DNA of 64,000 nucleotides from contig NZ_RJWA01000001.1 of the NCBI RefSeq assembly GCF_003762835.1, positions 868,001-932,000 of the forward strand, in the 5' to 3' direction. Both the position numbers and the translations under genes were made by a program. Positions 32,909 through 41,863 of the stretch are shown one piece after another. Each line of letters starts with the position of its first letter. Position 1 is the first letter of the stretch. Source of the stretch: Micromonospora sp. HM5-17 (GTDB taxonomy: Bacteria > Actinomycetota > Actinomycetes > Mycobacteriales > Micromonosporaceae). The notes under the pieces were generated by a model, which saw nothing but the letters and a program-made list of their open reading frames with translations, searched no databases and was not told the DNA's origin.

Positions 32909-34435
32909 ATGGCCGGCACGGGTGCACGGCGATGGGTGACAGCGCTGGTCGGAGTGCTCTCGGGAGTCCTGCTGCTCTGCGGTGTCGGCACCGGGCTCGC
33001 CACCTGGACCTGGACCAGGTACGTCGTCGACACGACCGGCGAGGTCAGCTTCGTCAACCGGCTCGCCATCCCGCCGCTGGCCGAGTCCCGGATCGACGCG
33101 CGCGGCCGCCGGGTCTTCGACCTGCGCGCCCAGTCCGGCCACCGCGACTTCGGCCAGGGTGGGTCGACCCTCACCTGGGGCTACAACGGCGACTACCTGG
33201 GGCCGACACTGCGGGCGAAGCGCGGCGAGGAGGTCGTGGTCAACGTCGTCAACGGCGTCGGAGAGCCGACCACCGTGCACTGGCACGGCATGCATCTCCC
33301 GGCCGCGATGGACGGTGGGCCGCACCAGATGATCCGTCCCGGCGCCACCTGGTCACCGCACTGGCGGGTCGACCAGCCGGCGGCCACCCTCTGGTACCAC
33401 CCCCACCTGCACGGGCAGACCGAGCAGCACGTCTACCGGGGACTGGCCGGGATGTTCATCCTGGACGACGACGCCTCGGCCGGGCTCGCACTGCCCCGGC
33501 GGTACGGGGTGGACGACATTCCGCTGATCGTGCAGGACCGGAACTTCGACTCCGACGGGCAGTTCGACCACGGACGCGGGCTCCTCGGCGGGATCGGCAT
33601 CCTCGGCGACACCCTGCTGGTCAACGGTACCGTCGGGCCGTACCTCGACGTCCGCACGGAACGGGTCCGGCTGCGGCTGCTCAACGGCTCCACCGCCCGG
33701 ACGTACGACTTCGGATTCGCCGACAACCGGGACTTCGCCCTGATCGGCACCGACGGTGGGCTGCTGGAGGTGCCGTACCAGACCCCCCGGATCCAGCTCT
33801 CCCCGGGCGAGCGCGCCGAGATCGTGGTGACGGTGCGCCCCGGTGAGCGAACGGTGCTGCGCAGCTATCCGCCCGGCCGGGACATGGACTTCGTCAGCCG
33901 GCGGATCACGGGCGGCGACGACGCGTTCGACGTCCTCGAACTCCGGGCCGCCGAAACCCTCCAGCCGGCACCCGAGGTGCCCGCCCGCCTCGTCCCGGTG
34001 GAGCGGCTCGACCCGGCGTCGGCCGCCCAGGCCCGGACGTTCCACCTCGCCGGGCACCACATCAACGGCAGGCGGATGGACCCCGGGCAGCTCGACTTCG
34101 CGGTCACCCGGGACACCACCGAGATCTGGGAGATCACCAAGGAGGACGGTACGCCGCACAGCTTCCACGTCCACGATGCGCAGTTCCAGATCCTGTCGAT
34201 CGCCGGGCGAGAACCACCGCCGGAGTTGCGCGGCTGGAAGGACACCATCCTCCTGGAGGCGAAGCAGGAGATCCGGATCATCGCCCGGTTCGCCGACTAC
34301 GCCGACCCGAACATGCCGTACATGTACCACTGCCATCTGCTCTACCACGAGGACCAGGGGATGATGGGCCAGTTCGTGGTGGTGGAGCCGGGCCAGCGGC
34401 CGGGCGGGCCCCCGACGGGCCACACCCACGGCTGA
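32909..34435 (+). CDS. multicopper oxidase (CueO/laccase-like)
   Basis: A 508-residue three-cupredoxin oxidase anchored by one N-terminal helix (residues 8-32), with the catalytic part outside. Copper ligands are visible in HWHG (124-127), WYHPHLHG (162-169), HSFHVHD and the C-terminal YHCHLLYHEDQGMM, with His474-Cys475-His476, His480 and Met485 or Met486 for the type 1/type 3 sites. It probably oxidises Cu(I) or phenolic substrates. ATG 32909 follows GGAGGG by 5 nt. A CopY/BlaI-like palindrome upstream suggests metal or envelope control, but no regulator or copper chaperone gene is adjacent. Confidence 0.92.
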   Translation: MAGTGARRWVTALVGVLSGVLLLCGVGTGLATWTWTRYVVDTTGEVSFVNRLAIPPLAESRIDARGRRVFDLRAQSGHRDFGQGGSTLTWGYNGDYLGPTLRAKRGEEVVVNVVNGVGEPTTVHWHGMHLPAAMDGGPHQMIRPGATWSPHWRVDQPAATLWYHPHLHGQTEQHVYRGLAGMFILDDDASAGLALPRRYGVDDIPLIVQDRNFDSDGQFDHGRGLLGGIGILGDTLLVNGTVGPYLDVRTERVRLRLLNGSTARTYDFGFADNRDFALIGTDGGLLEVPYQTPRIQLSPGERAEIVVTVRPGERTVLRSYPPGRDMDFVSRRITGGDDAFDVLELRAAETLQPAPEVPARLVPVERLDPASAAQARTFHLAGHHINGRRMDPGQLDFAVTRDTTEIWEITKEDGTPHSFHVHDAQFQILSIAGREPPPELRGWKDTILLEAKQEIRIIARFADYADPNMPYMYHCHLLYHEDQGMMGQFVVVEPGQRPGGPPTGHTHG

Positions 34436-34496
34436 CATGTAAGGAAGGGCCCCCTCTTATCGCTTTTGGTATAGGAGGGGGCCCTTCCTTACATGT
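34435..34496. repeat. dispersed palindromic repeat, copy 2 (bidirectional terminator)
   Basis: Two perfect 22-nt arms (34435-34456 and 34475-34496, starting acatgtaaggaagggccccc) enclose an 18-nt loop with ttatcgcttttggtatag. It fills the whole gap between two convergent genes and contains the last codons and stop of the minus-strand gene. Same family as 7254-7309. Confidence 0.85.
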
Positions 34497-34845
34497 TGAA
34501 TTCCGGCCGGTCGAGGACGCGTAGCCAGGAGCCGTCTGGCTGGCGACGGAGTACCTGGGTCCGGATGCCCGCACCGTCTCGCCGGATGGTCGAGGTGAGG
34601 GCGAGGTCGCCGCTGACCAGGGTGGGAAGCGGCTCCTCCGGCTCGAAGTGCGGACGGTTCGCCAGCACCCGCTCCCAGAGCGCCTGGATCGCCGCCCGCC
34701 CGACGGTCACGCTCCCCGGCGGGTACGCCAGCACCGCGTTCTCCTCGTAGAGCGCGGCGACCCCCTCGGCGTCACCGGCGTTGGAACGTTCGACGAAGAG
34801 TCGGGTCATCTCCTCGGGCTGCATCGCCGCGGCGCGCGCGGGCAT
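34489..34845 (-). CDS. SnoaL/NTF2-like fold protein
   Basis: A 118-residue cone-shaped-fold protein: TRLFVERSNAGDAEGVAALYEENAVLAYPPG and VTVGRAAIQALWERVLANRP are typical of SnoaL-like/ketosteroid-isomerase-like proteins (SgcJ/EcaC type). The activity is not predictable. ATG 34845 has GGAGGAAA upstream. The palindromic repeat supplies its last codons (EFNM, then TAA), so the repeat has moved into or replaced the original gene end. Confidence 0.75.
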   Translation of the reverse strand: MPARAAAMQPEEMTRLFVERSNAGDAEGVAALYEENAVLAYPPGSVTVGRAAIQALWERVLANRPHFEPEEPLPTLVSGDLALTSTIRRDGAGIRTQVLRRQPDGSWLRVLDRPEFNM

Positions 34846-34933
34846 CGTTTCCTCCTCATGAGTTGCCGTCTCCGGTCACCTCCAGCGTCCGGCAGCGATG
34901 AGCAGAAGTCCAACAGCTAGTTCAGATGAGATC

Positions 34934-34948
34934 TAGAATCCATGCTTA
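34934..34948 (+). promoter_or_regulatory. -10 element of a leaderless LysR transcript
   Basis: TAGAAT at 34934-34939 lies 8 nt before the ATG at 34948, without a ribosome binding site between them. Confidence 0.45.
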
Positions 34949-35925
34949 TGGAACTGCGCCAGCTCGAGTACTTCGTCGCGGTCGCGGAGGAGGCCAACTT
35001 CACCCGGGCCGCCGAGCGGGTCCGGATCAGCCAGTCCGGGGTCAGTGCCCAGATCCGGCAGCTCGAACGCGAACTCGGCGCCACCCTGATCGACCGCTCC
35101 ACCCGGACCGCCACCCTCACCGCCGCGGGTCGGGCCGCGCTGGAACCCGCCCGGGCCGTCCTCGCCGGGGTCGCGGCCGTCCGGCAGGCCGTCGGCGAGG
35201 TGGCCGGCGTCCTCCGGGGAGAGCTGACCGTCGGCATGGTCATCGGCTGCACCGTCGCCCCGTTCTTCGCGGCCCTCGCCGACTTTCACCGCGCGCATCC
35301 CGGCGTCGAGCTGACCCTGCAGGAGGAGAACTCCGACCGGCTCATCGCCGGGGTCCGCTCCGGCGCACTCGACCTCGCCCTGGTCGGCACCGCCGACGCC
35401 ACCCCCGCCGGGCTCGAGGCGCTGACCATCGTCAGCGAGCGGCTCGTCGCCCTCGTCCCGCCGGACCATCCGCTCGGCGCGCTGCCGAGCGTCACCCTGG
35501 CCGACCTCGCCGCGTACCCGCTGGTCTGTCTGCCGCCGGGCACCGGCATCCGGACCGTGCTCGACCGCGCCTGCGCCGCCGCCCGACTCGCGCCGTCGAT
35601 CGCGCTCCAGGCCAGTGCGGGGGAGGCGGTGGCCGACCTCGCCGCCCGGGGCCTCGGAGTGGGGATCCTCAGCGAGTCCATGGCGCGGGGCCACGGTGAG
35701 CGGCTGCGGAGCCTGCGGATCGACGACGTCGAGGACCCGGCGCTGCTGGCCCTGGTCTGGGGCACCAACCCGGGACCGGCGCTGGTGAAGCTGGTCGAAT
35801 ACGCGCGATCGGCCTTCGGCCTACCGCAGAAGGAGGAACGGGCACGTCCGGCCCGGACGCGCCGAGACCGGGGCCTTCCGCACCGCGCGGTCGGAAGTCG
35901 TGCCGACCGCGGGCACCCGGATTAG
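34948..35925 (+). CDS. LysR-family transcriptional regulator
   Basis: A 325-residue LysR regulator. [44 protein letters not shown] (in pieces) is the DNA-binding helix-turn-helix. The remainder is the two-lobed effector domain ([32 protein letters not shown]). ATG 34948 is chosen over ATG 34942 because TAGAAT (34934-34939) lies 8 nt before it and there is no ribosome binding site, suggesting a leaderless transcript. It diverges from the SnoaL-like gene, its possible target. The HAD gene starts 10 nt after its stop. Confidence 0.9.
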   Translation: MELRQLEYFVAVAEEANFTRAAERVRISQSGVSAQIRQLERELGATLIDRSTRTATLTAAGRAALEPARAVLAGVAAVRQAVGEVAGVLRGELTVGMVIGCTVAPFFAALADFHRAHPGVELTLQEENSDRLIAGVRSGALDLALVGTADATPAGLEALTIVSERLVALVPPDHPLGALPSVTLADLAAYPLVCLPPGTGIRTVLDRACAAARLAPSIALQASAGEAVADLAARGLGVGILSESMARGHGERLRSLRIDDVEDPALLALVWGTNPGPALVKLVEYARSAFGLPQKEERARPARTRRDRGLPHRAVGSRADRGHPD

Positions 35926-35935
35926 GTTGGAAGAC

Positions 35936-36730
35936 GTGCTGGGCCTACCCGTTCACGTGACCGCCTGCCTCTTCGACCTGGACGGCGTACTGACCCAGAC
36001 CGCCCGGGTGCACAACGCCGCCTGGGCGGAGACGTTCAACGCCTACCTGCGGGCGCGGGCGGAGGCCACCGGCGAGCCATTCCGGCCGTACGACCCGGGC
36101 GAGGACTACAACCGGTACGTCGACGGCCGTCCCCGGGCCGACGGGGTGCGGACCTTCCTCGCCTCCCGGCACATCACGCTCCCCGAGGGCGAGCCGGACG
36201 ACCCGCCGACCGCCGAGACGGTCCACGGCATCGGCAACCGCAAGAACGCCATCCTGCTCCGCCGGATCCACGAGGACGGCGTGCAGGCGTACCAGGGATC
36301 GGTCGCCTACCTGGAGGCGGCGCGGGCCGCCGGGTTGCGGCGGGGGGTCGTCTCGGCCAGCGCGAACGCCGGCGACGTGGTCGTGGCGGCCGGGCTGGCG
36401 CCGCTGATCGAGGCGCGGGTGGACGGGGTGCTCGCCCGCGAGCGGGGGCTGCGCGGCAAGCCGCACCCGGACACCTTCCTCGCCGGCGCCGAGCTGCTCG
36501 GGGTCGCGCCGGAGCAGGCCGCGGTCTTCGAGGACGCCCAGGCCGGGGTGGCGGCGGGCCGGGCCGGCGGCTTCGGCTTCGTGGTCGGGGTGGACCGGGT
36601 CGGCCAGGCCGACGAGCTGCGCCGGCACGGCGCCGACACCGTCGTCCGGGACCTGACCGAACTGCTCGACCAGCCCGCGCCGGGTGCCCCCGACGCCACC
36701 ACCAACGGTGTGACCGGAGCGGCCCGGTGA
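35936..36730 (+). CDS. beta-phosphoglucomutase-family HAD hydrolase
   Basis: A 264-residue HAD protein. [20 protein letters not shown] holds the nucleophile Asp and the second Asp (DLDG). VVSASANAG is motif [11 protein letters not shown] supplies the Lys and [17 protein letters not shown] motif IV. It would convert beta-glucose-1-phosphate to glucose-6-phosphate. GTG 35936 is preferred to GTG 35900, which would overlap the LysR gene. The next gene is GH65; phosphorylase plus beta-phosphoglucomutase is a standard pair for breaking down maltose-, trehalose- or kojibiose-type sugars. Confidence 0.85.
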   Translation: MLGLPVHVTACLFDLDGVLTQTARVHNAAWAETFNAYLRARAEATGEPFRPYDPGEDYNRYVDGRPRADGVRTFLASRHITLPEGEPDDPPTAETVHGIGNRKNAILLRRIHEDGVQAYQGSVAYLEAARAAGLRRGVVSASANAGDVVVAAGLAPLIEARVDGVLARERGLRGKPHPDTFLAGAELLGVAPEQAAVFEDAQAGVAAGRAGGFGFVVGVDRVGQADELRRHGADTVVRDLTELLDQPAPGAPDATTNGVTGAAR

Positions 36731-36839
36731 GCGCGCACGGGATCGGTGTGACGGGCGGTCGCCGGCGTGCGGCCCACGGAGACGGGGTCGGCCTGGGGCC
36801 CGGCGGCCGGCGCGGACCGGTGCACGCGGGGGTGGGTCG

Positions 36840-39215
36840 GTGATCCGGGAGCGCGCCTACCCCGTCGAGCCGTGGCACATCCGGGAGATCCGGCTCGACC
36901 TCGACATCCTCGCCCAGTCGGAGTCGGTCTTCGCCCTCTCCAACGGCCACATCGGTCTGCGCGGCAACCTCGACGAGGGCGAGCCGCACGGGCTGCCCGG
37001 GACGTACCTCAACTCCTTCTACGAGCTGCGCCCGCTGCCGTACGCCGAAGCGGGGTACGGCTTCCCCGAGTCCGGCCAGACCATCGTCAACGTCACCAAC
37101 GGCAAGCCGATCCGGCTGCTCGTCGACGACGAGCCGTTCGACGTCCGCTACGGCGAACTGATCGACCACGAGCGCGTCCTCGACCTGCGGGCCGGTACCC
37201 TCCGACGCTCCGTCGAGTGGCGGTCCCCGGCCGGCCGTACCGTCCGGATCTGTAGCACGCGGCTGGTGTCGTTCACCCAGCGCTCGGTCGCCGCCATCGA
37301 GTACCGGGTCGAGCCGGTCGACGGGCCGATGCGGCTGATCGTGCAGTCCGAGCTGGTCGCCAACGAGCAACTGCCGGCACAGAGCCGGGACCCCCGGGTG
37401 GCGGCGGTGCTGGAGTCGCCGTTGCAGGCCGAGGAGCGGCTCGTGCACGGCGACGGCGCCCTGCTGATCCACCGCACCAAGGCGAGCGGGTTGCGGCTCG
37501 CCGCCCAGATGAGCCACGAGGTGTACGGGCCGGAGCGGAAGCTGGTCGGCACCGAGGCGTTCGAGGACTGGGCCCGCACCACCATCACCTGCGTGCTTCG
37601 CCCGGGCGAGCGGCTCCGGATCGTCAAGTACATCGCCTACGGCTGGTCCAGCCGCCGCTCCCGGCCGGCCCTGCGTGACCAGGTCGGTGCGGCGATCGCC
37701 GGGGCCCGCTTCTCCGGGTGGGAAGGGCTCTGCGCCGAACAGCGCGACTACCTCGACACCTTCTGGGCCGACTCGGACGTGCGGGTGGAGGGGGACCCGG
37801 AGGTCCAGCAGGCGGTCCGGTTCGGCCTCTTCCACGTGCTCCAGGCGGGTGCCCGGGCCGAGCTACGGCCGATCGCGGCGAAGGGCCTGACCGGACCGGG
37901 GTACGACGGTCACGCCTTCTGGGACACCGAGACCTTCGTGCTGCCGGTGCTGACGTACACCCTGCCGTCGGCGGTCGCGTCCGCGCTGCGCTGGCGACAC
38001 TCCACACTGCACCTCGCGCAGGAGCGGGCCAGAACGCTCGGGCTGCGCGGCGCCGCCTTCCCGTGGCGGACCATCCGGGGGCAGGAGACCTCCGCGTACT
38101 GGCCGGCCGGCACCGCCGGGTTCCACATCGCCGCCGACATCGCCGACGCGGTCCGTCGGTACGTCCTCGCCACCGGCGACGAGCAGTTCGAGCGTGAGGT
38201 GGGGCTGGAACTGCTGGTGGAGACCGCTCGGCTGTGGCGGTCGCTGGGGCACCACGACCGGCACGGCAGGTTCCACATCGACGGGGTCACCGGCCCCGAC
38301 GAGTACACGGCGGTGAAGAACGACAACGTCTACACCAACCTGATGGCGCAGCGGAACCTGCTGGTCGCCGCCGACGCCGCCCGCCGCCACGGCGAGGAGG
38401 CCTGGCGACTCGGCGTCGACGACGAGGAGACCGCGGCCTGGCGGGACGCCGCCCGGGACATGTACATCCCGTGGGACGACGAGCTGAAGGTCCACCCGCA
38501 GGTGGAGGGCTTCACCCGGTTCCAGGAGTGGGACTTCGTCGGCACCCCGCCGGAGCAGTATCCGCTGCTGCTCAACTATCCGTACTTCGACCTGTACCGG
38601 AAGCAGGTGGTGAAGCAGGCCGACCTGGTGCTGGCGATGCACTGGCGGGGCGATGCGTTCACCGACGAGCAGAAGGCGAACAACTTCGCCTACTACGAGC
38701 GGCGTAGCGTCCGGGACTCGTCGCTGTCGGCCTGCACCCAGGCGGTACTGGCGGCCGAGGTCGGCCACCTCGAGCTGGCCTACGACTACCTGGGCGAGGC
38801 GGCCCTGATGGACCTGCACGACCTCAACCAGAACACCCGGGACGGCGTGCACGTGGCGTCGCTGGCCGGGGCCTGGATCGCCCTGGTCGCCGGCTTCGGC
38901 GGGCTGCGCGACCACACCGAGGTCCTCTGCTTCAAGCCCCGGCTGCCGAGCCGGATCAACCGGCTGGAGTTCTCGCTGCGCTGGCGTGACGTGTACCTGC
39001 GGGTGGACGTGCGGCAGCGCGAGGCGACGTACGCGCTGCGGGGCGGTCACCCCGGCGCCGCGATGGAGCTGACCCACCACGGCGAGTTGGTCCGGGTGAC
39101 CGGTGAGAACCCGGTGACCCTGCCGATCCCGACGCCGAAGCCGCCCGGGCCGCGGCCGGAGCAGCCCGCCGGGCGCGCCCCGATTCGCCGGACCCCCACC
39201 GAGCGCGAGCCGTAG
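36840..39215 (+). CDS. glycoside hydrolase family 65 protein (disaccharide phosphorylase type)
   Basis: A 791-residue GH65 enzyme. The N-terminal domain has FALSNGHIGLRGNLDEGEP and GTYLNSFYELRPLPY. The (alpha/alpha)6 barrel has GYDGHAFWDTETFVLP, GAAFPWRTIRGQET, and FHIDGVTGPDEYTAVKNDNVYTN in pieces, with the catalytic Glu in GPDEY. HEKQ-type residues are seen around RKQVVKQADLVLAM. It would cleave an alpha-glucosyl disaccharide, most likely with phosphate, giving beta-glucose-1-phosphate for the upstream HAD enzyme. The C-terminal 35 residues are Pro/Arg-rich. GTG start; weak ribosome binding site. Confidence 0.9.
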   Translation: MIRERAYPVEPWHIREIRLDLDILAQSESVFALSNGHIGLRGNLDEGEPHGLPGTYLNSFYELRPLPYAEAGYGFPESGQTIVNVTNGKPIRLLVDDEPFDVRYGELIDHERVLDLRAGTLRRSVEWRSPAGRTVRICSTRLVSFTQRSVAAIEYRVEPVDGPMRLIVQSELVANEQLPAQSRDPRVAAVLESPLQAEERLVHGDGALLIHRTKASGLRLAAQMSHEVYGPERKLVGTEAFEDWARTTITCVLRPGERLRIVKYIAYGWSSRRSRPALRDQVGAAIAGARFSGWEGLCAEQRDYLDTFWADSDVRVEGDPEVQQAVRFGLFHVLQAGARAELRPIAAKGLTGPGYDGHAFWDTETFVLPVLTYTLPSAVASALRWRHSTLHLAQERARTLGLRGAAFPWRTIRGQETSAYWPAGTAGFHIAADIADAVRRYVLATGDEQFEREVGLELLVETARLWRSLGHHDRHGRFHIDGVTGPDEYTAVKNDNVYTNLMAQRNLLVAADAARRHGEEAWRLGVDDEETAAWRDAARDMYIPWDDELKVHPQVEGFTRFQEWDFVGTPPEQYPLLLNYPYFDLYRKQVVKQADLVLAMHWRGDAFTDEQKANNFAYYERRSVRDSSLSACTQAVLAAEVGHLELAYDYLGEAALMDLHDLNQNTRDGVHVASLAGAWIALVAGFGGLRDHTEVLCFKPRLPSRINRLEFSLRWRDVYLRVDVRQREATYALRGGHPGAAMELTHHGELVRVTGENPVTLPIPTPKPPGPRPEQPAGRAPIRRTPTEREP

Positions 39216-39312
39216 TCGCGCGGCGGGCCGTCGTCGCGGGGCGGCCCGTGCCGCCCGGGGGTGGGTCGCTGCCGCCGGGTGGGTCCGTGTCGTCGGGTGG
39301 GTGTCCGTGGCC
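39215..39312. repeat. 18-nt imperfect tandem repeats between convergent genes
   Basis: Two units at 39215-39232 and 39233-39250 (gtcgcgcggcgggccgtc, gtcgcggggcggcccgtg), an 8-nt gap, then three units at 39259, 39277 and 39295 (gggtgggtcgctgccgcc, gggtgggtccgtgtcgtc, gggtgggtgtccgtggcc). They start on the last base of the GH65 stop codon and end 3 nt from the stop of the convergent gene. Confidence 0.8.
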
Positions 39313-39315
39313 GGT

Positions 39316-40353
39316 CTACAGCAGCGACAGGTGGACGTGGTTGGTGTGGTCGCTGGACGGGTCGCCGTGCGCGTCGCCGTACGACCGCCACCCGGTGGCC
39401 GGAAACCAGATCTGCCGGTACCAGATCACGTAGAGCACACCCAGCCGGTCGGCGTTGCGGACGAAGAAGGCGGCGAGGTTGTTGCCGTACAGCCGGTCGG
39501 AGCCGCTGGCGTCCCCGCCGAAGCCGTGCCGCTGCGCCGAGAAGTCGCAGGCCCGCCCCTTGGGGTGCTCGTACGGGCCGCCCGGTCGGTAGCACGAGGT
39601 GAAGCGGGTGAAGCCGGCCCGGCGGGCCTCGGTGTACGCGTGCAGGGTGCGCGGGGTGACGCATCCGCTGGTCGTCGGGTCGGGCCGGCTGCACGTCTGC
39701 CGCGGCCACGAGCCATCGGCGTTGCGCGGCGCCGGCCGGGCGACCGGAGAGCTGGCGGCGACGAATCCCTTGGTCGAGACACCGCCGACCAGCGCCAGCG
39801 CCCGCTCGGCCGCCTGCTTCTGCCGTAGCATCACCGCGAGCTGTCGCCGTTCCTCGGCAACCTCGGCGTCGAGGGCCCGCTTCGCCCGGGCGACCCGCTG
39901 CCTGGCCTCGTTGAGCCGGCGGAGCCGGTCGTTGTCCCGCAGCGCCATGGTCTCCAGGCCCCGGGCGCGCTCCAGGAAATCCTCGGCCGACGTGCTGCCC
40001 AGCAGCACCAGTACCGGGCCGATCCGGCCGGTACGGTACGCGTTCCGGGCGACCTCCTCGACCTCGGGAGCCAGCTCCGCGATCCGCGCCTCGATCCGGC
40101 GCATCTCGTCCGCGAGTCTCGCCTGCCGGGCCCGTGCGTTAACCAGCGCGGTGCGGGCCTGCACGTAGCTCCGACCGGTCGCCTCCAACACGTCGCGGAG
40201 CAGCGGGGTGCCGCCCTCGTCTCCCGCCGGGGCGGTGGTCGGGTCGAGCGCGGCCGAGGCCGCACCGGGCCGGACCGCCGTCGTGGCCAGCGCGCCGACG
40301 GCGACGAGCAACGCCACGGCGAGCGGTAATCGCGGACGTCTGGATCCTGTCAT
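39316..40353 (-). CDS. exported coiled-coil protein with ARB_07466-like C-terminal domain
   Basis: A 345-residue secreted protein. Residues 1-35 are a Sec signal (RPRLPLAVALLVAVGALATTAVRPGAASA). Residues about 55-185 are a long coiled coil (ARTALVNARARQARLADEMRRIEARIAEL, LRDNDRLRRLNEARQRVARAKRAL) like those of NlpC/P60 and FtsX-linked hydrolases. The C-terminal domain (CVTPRTLHAYTEARRAGFTRFTSCYR, PKGRACDFS, DHTNHVHLSL) resembles the ARB_07466/M15-like fold with His/Asp positions. It probably acts on or binds the cell wall. ATG 40353 has GGAGGGG upstream. Confidence 0.8.
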   Translation of the reverse strand: MTGSRRPRLPLAVALLVAVGALATTAVRPGAASAALDPTTAPAGDEGGTPLLRDVLEATGRSYVQARTALVNARARQARLADEMRRIEARIAELAPEVEEVARNAYRTGRIGPVLVLLGSTSAEDFLERARGLETMALRDNDRLRRLNEARQRVARAKRALDAEVAEERRQLAVMLRQKQAAERALALVGGVSTKGFVAASSPVARPAPRNADGSWPRQTCSRPDPTTSGCVTPRTLHAYTEARRAGFTRFTSCYRPGGPYEHPKGRACDFSAQRHGFGGDASGSDRLYGNNLAAFFVRNADRLGVLYVIWYRQIWFPATGWRSYGDAHGDPSSDHTNHVHLSLL

Positions 40354-40602
40354 GCAAGCCCCTCCGTCAGCCGCCGCCCGGGCCAGCTGACGGGTGCGGG
40401 ACAGCGGGACGCTCCCGCCGCAACCGCGGACTCCCCTCACCTGGGCCCGGCTCGCCTCCAACCGGGCGAGTCGGCGTGGTCACGCCGGCGCGGAGGGGTG
40501 CGCCACCGGGCGAGACCGGGGCCAGCTTAGCGGATCAGCCGGCCAGACATGCCGTACCGACGGGTTGACCGGAAACTTCCACCGAACGGGTGGCTCGGTG
40601 CG

Positions 40603-40785
40603 CTACCGCTCGCCGCTGGAGGGGAGCCCGGCCGCGTCGCGGGGCGGCATCCGGCGCGGGTCGTCCAGACTGCGCGCCTTCGCCGCCTCGTCGGCCCAGG
40701 TACGCGGGTCCGGGCGGCGCTCCTCGGTGGCCTTCTCACCGGTCGGAGCGGTGGACTTGGACTTGCCGGACTTCTGGCGGGCCAT
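40603..40785 (-). CDS. small charged, probably disordered protein
   Basis: A 60-residue Lys/Arg/Glu-rich protein (MARQKSGKSKSTAPTGEKATEERRP, then DPRTWADEAAKARSLDDPRRM). ATG 40785 follows a GTGAGGAAC-type ribosome binding site. The Lys-rich start and codon pattern look real, but the protein is short and I recognise no family. It could be nucleic-acid binding. Confidence 0.45.
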   Translation of the reverse strand: MARQKSGKSKSTAPTGEKATEERRPDPRTWADEAAKARSLDDPRRMPPRDAAGLPSSGER

Positions 40786-41090
40786 GACGTTCCTCACGAT
40801 CGTCGGGTACGCGTCAGCGCCTACCGGCGCCAGCCTCGGCCTTCCCCGACTGCGTGCCACCCAAACGGCCAGCCCCGGTGGCGGTGTGACCCGGCCGGCC
40901 TCGGTCGGCGACGCGACCCGGGCGGCCTCGGTTGCGGCTCGGCCCGGCCGGTCCCGAGCGGCGGCGCGACCCAGCCCAGCCTCCGCCCGCCGGCCGGTCG
41001 GCGGGGCCGGGGGCGGGCGGTTGGGTGGCGGTCCGGCCGGGTAAAGCCGGCGGGTTGGGGCAGGACTGACGGCGATCATGGAGGCAGCGG
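40786..41090. other. intergenic region with degenerate repeats
   Basis: These 305 nt separate the divergent genes at 40785 and 41091. From about 40886 to 40990 there are roughly four imperfect 25-27-nt units built on gacccggsc-ggcctcgg. The last 15 nt contain the ribosome binding site of the 41091 gene. No promoter could be assigned. Confidence 0.35.
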
Positions 41091-41750
41091 ATGGACGCCC
41101 GGACGACCGAGACCAGGGTTCCCACCGCCGGGGTCGAGCTGACCGGCGACCTGGTCGTTCCCGCCGGAGCGCGCGGGATCGTCCTGTTCGCCCACGGCAG
41201 CGGCAGTTCCCGGCACAGCCCGCGCAACCGGCTGGTCGCCGACGTGCTCAACCGGCACGCCCTGGCCACCCTCCTGGTCGACCTGCTGACCCCCGAGGAG
41301 GAGCCGGTCGACGACCGGACCGGCGCGCTCCGGTTCGACATCGGGCTCCTCACCGAACGCCTGGTCGGCATCGTCGACTGGCTGGACACCGGCGAGCCGG
41401 CGGGTTCGCTGCCGATCGGGCTCTTCGGCGCCAGCACCGGTGCCGCCGCCGCGCTGGCCGCCGCCGCGGCCCGGCCCGACCAGGTGTACGCGGTGGTCTC
41501 TCGAGGTGGCCGTCCCGACCTGGCCGGTGCCGACCTGCGCCGGGTACGGGCCAGCACGCTGCTGCTGGTCGGCGGGCTCGACACCGAGGTGCTCCGGCTC
41601 AACGAGCAGGCCCGGGCCGAACTGGCGGCCGAGACCGACCTGCGGGTCGTCCCGGGCGCCACCCACCTGTTCGAGGAGCCGGGAGCCCTGGAGCAGGTGG
41701 CCCGGGAGGCGGCCGAGTGGTTCGGCGGCAGACTGCCGGCCGGACGGTAG
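41091..41750 (+). CDS. alpha/beta hydrolase (dienelactone-hydrolase-like)
   Basis: A 219-residue cytoplasmic hydrolase. GIVLFAHGSGSSRHSPRNR is the oxyanion strand, LFGASTGAAAALAAA holds the nucleophile Ser, TLLLVGGLDTEVL the Asp and PGATHLFEEPGALEQVA the His of the triad. This compact form is frequent in actinobacteria, often next to phosphoribosyltransferase-like genes, but here it stands alone. Ribosome binding site GGAGG 6 nt before ATG 41091. Substrate unknown. Confidence 0.87.
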   Translation: MDARTTETRVPTAGVELTGDLVVPAGARGIVLFAHGSGSSRHSPRNRLVADVLNRHALATLLVDLLTPEEEPVDDRTGALRFDIGLLTERLVGIVDWLDTGEPAGSLPIGLFGASTGAAAALAAAAARPDQVYAVVSRGGRPDLAGADLRRVRASTLLLVGGLDTEVLRLNEQARAELAAETDLRVVPGATHLFEEPGALEQVAREAAEWFGGRLPAGR

Positions 41751-41850
41751 CCGCCGCCCGCCGGGCAGGGCGGCGGCGGTGAGACCGCGTGGCCGGTAAC
41801 CGCCACCACTCTCCGTACGTCATGACGAGCGCCGATGTGTGTCGACGGCT

Positions 41851-41863
41851 CATACTGGGCACA
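41851..41863 (+). promoter_or_regulatory. -10-like element of a leaderless transcript; palindrome upstream
   Basis: CATACT (41851-41856) lies 6 nt before the ATG at 41863 with no ribosome binding site. A perfect 10-bp palindrome CGTCATGACG is at 41818-41827, at about -36 to -45. Confidence 0.4.

Noticed and set aside
32204-33325. Long minus-strand ORFs across the repeat region and the start of the multicopper oxidase
   Set aside because: Their composition (Arg/Gly/Pro/Ala) and position opposite a clear multicopper oxidase gene show that they are shadow frames of GC-rich DNA.
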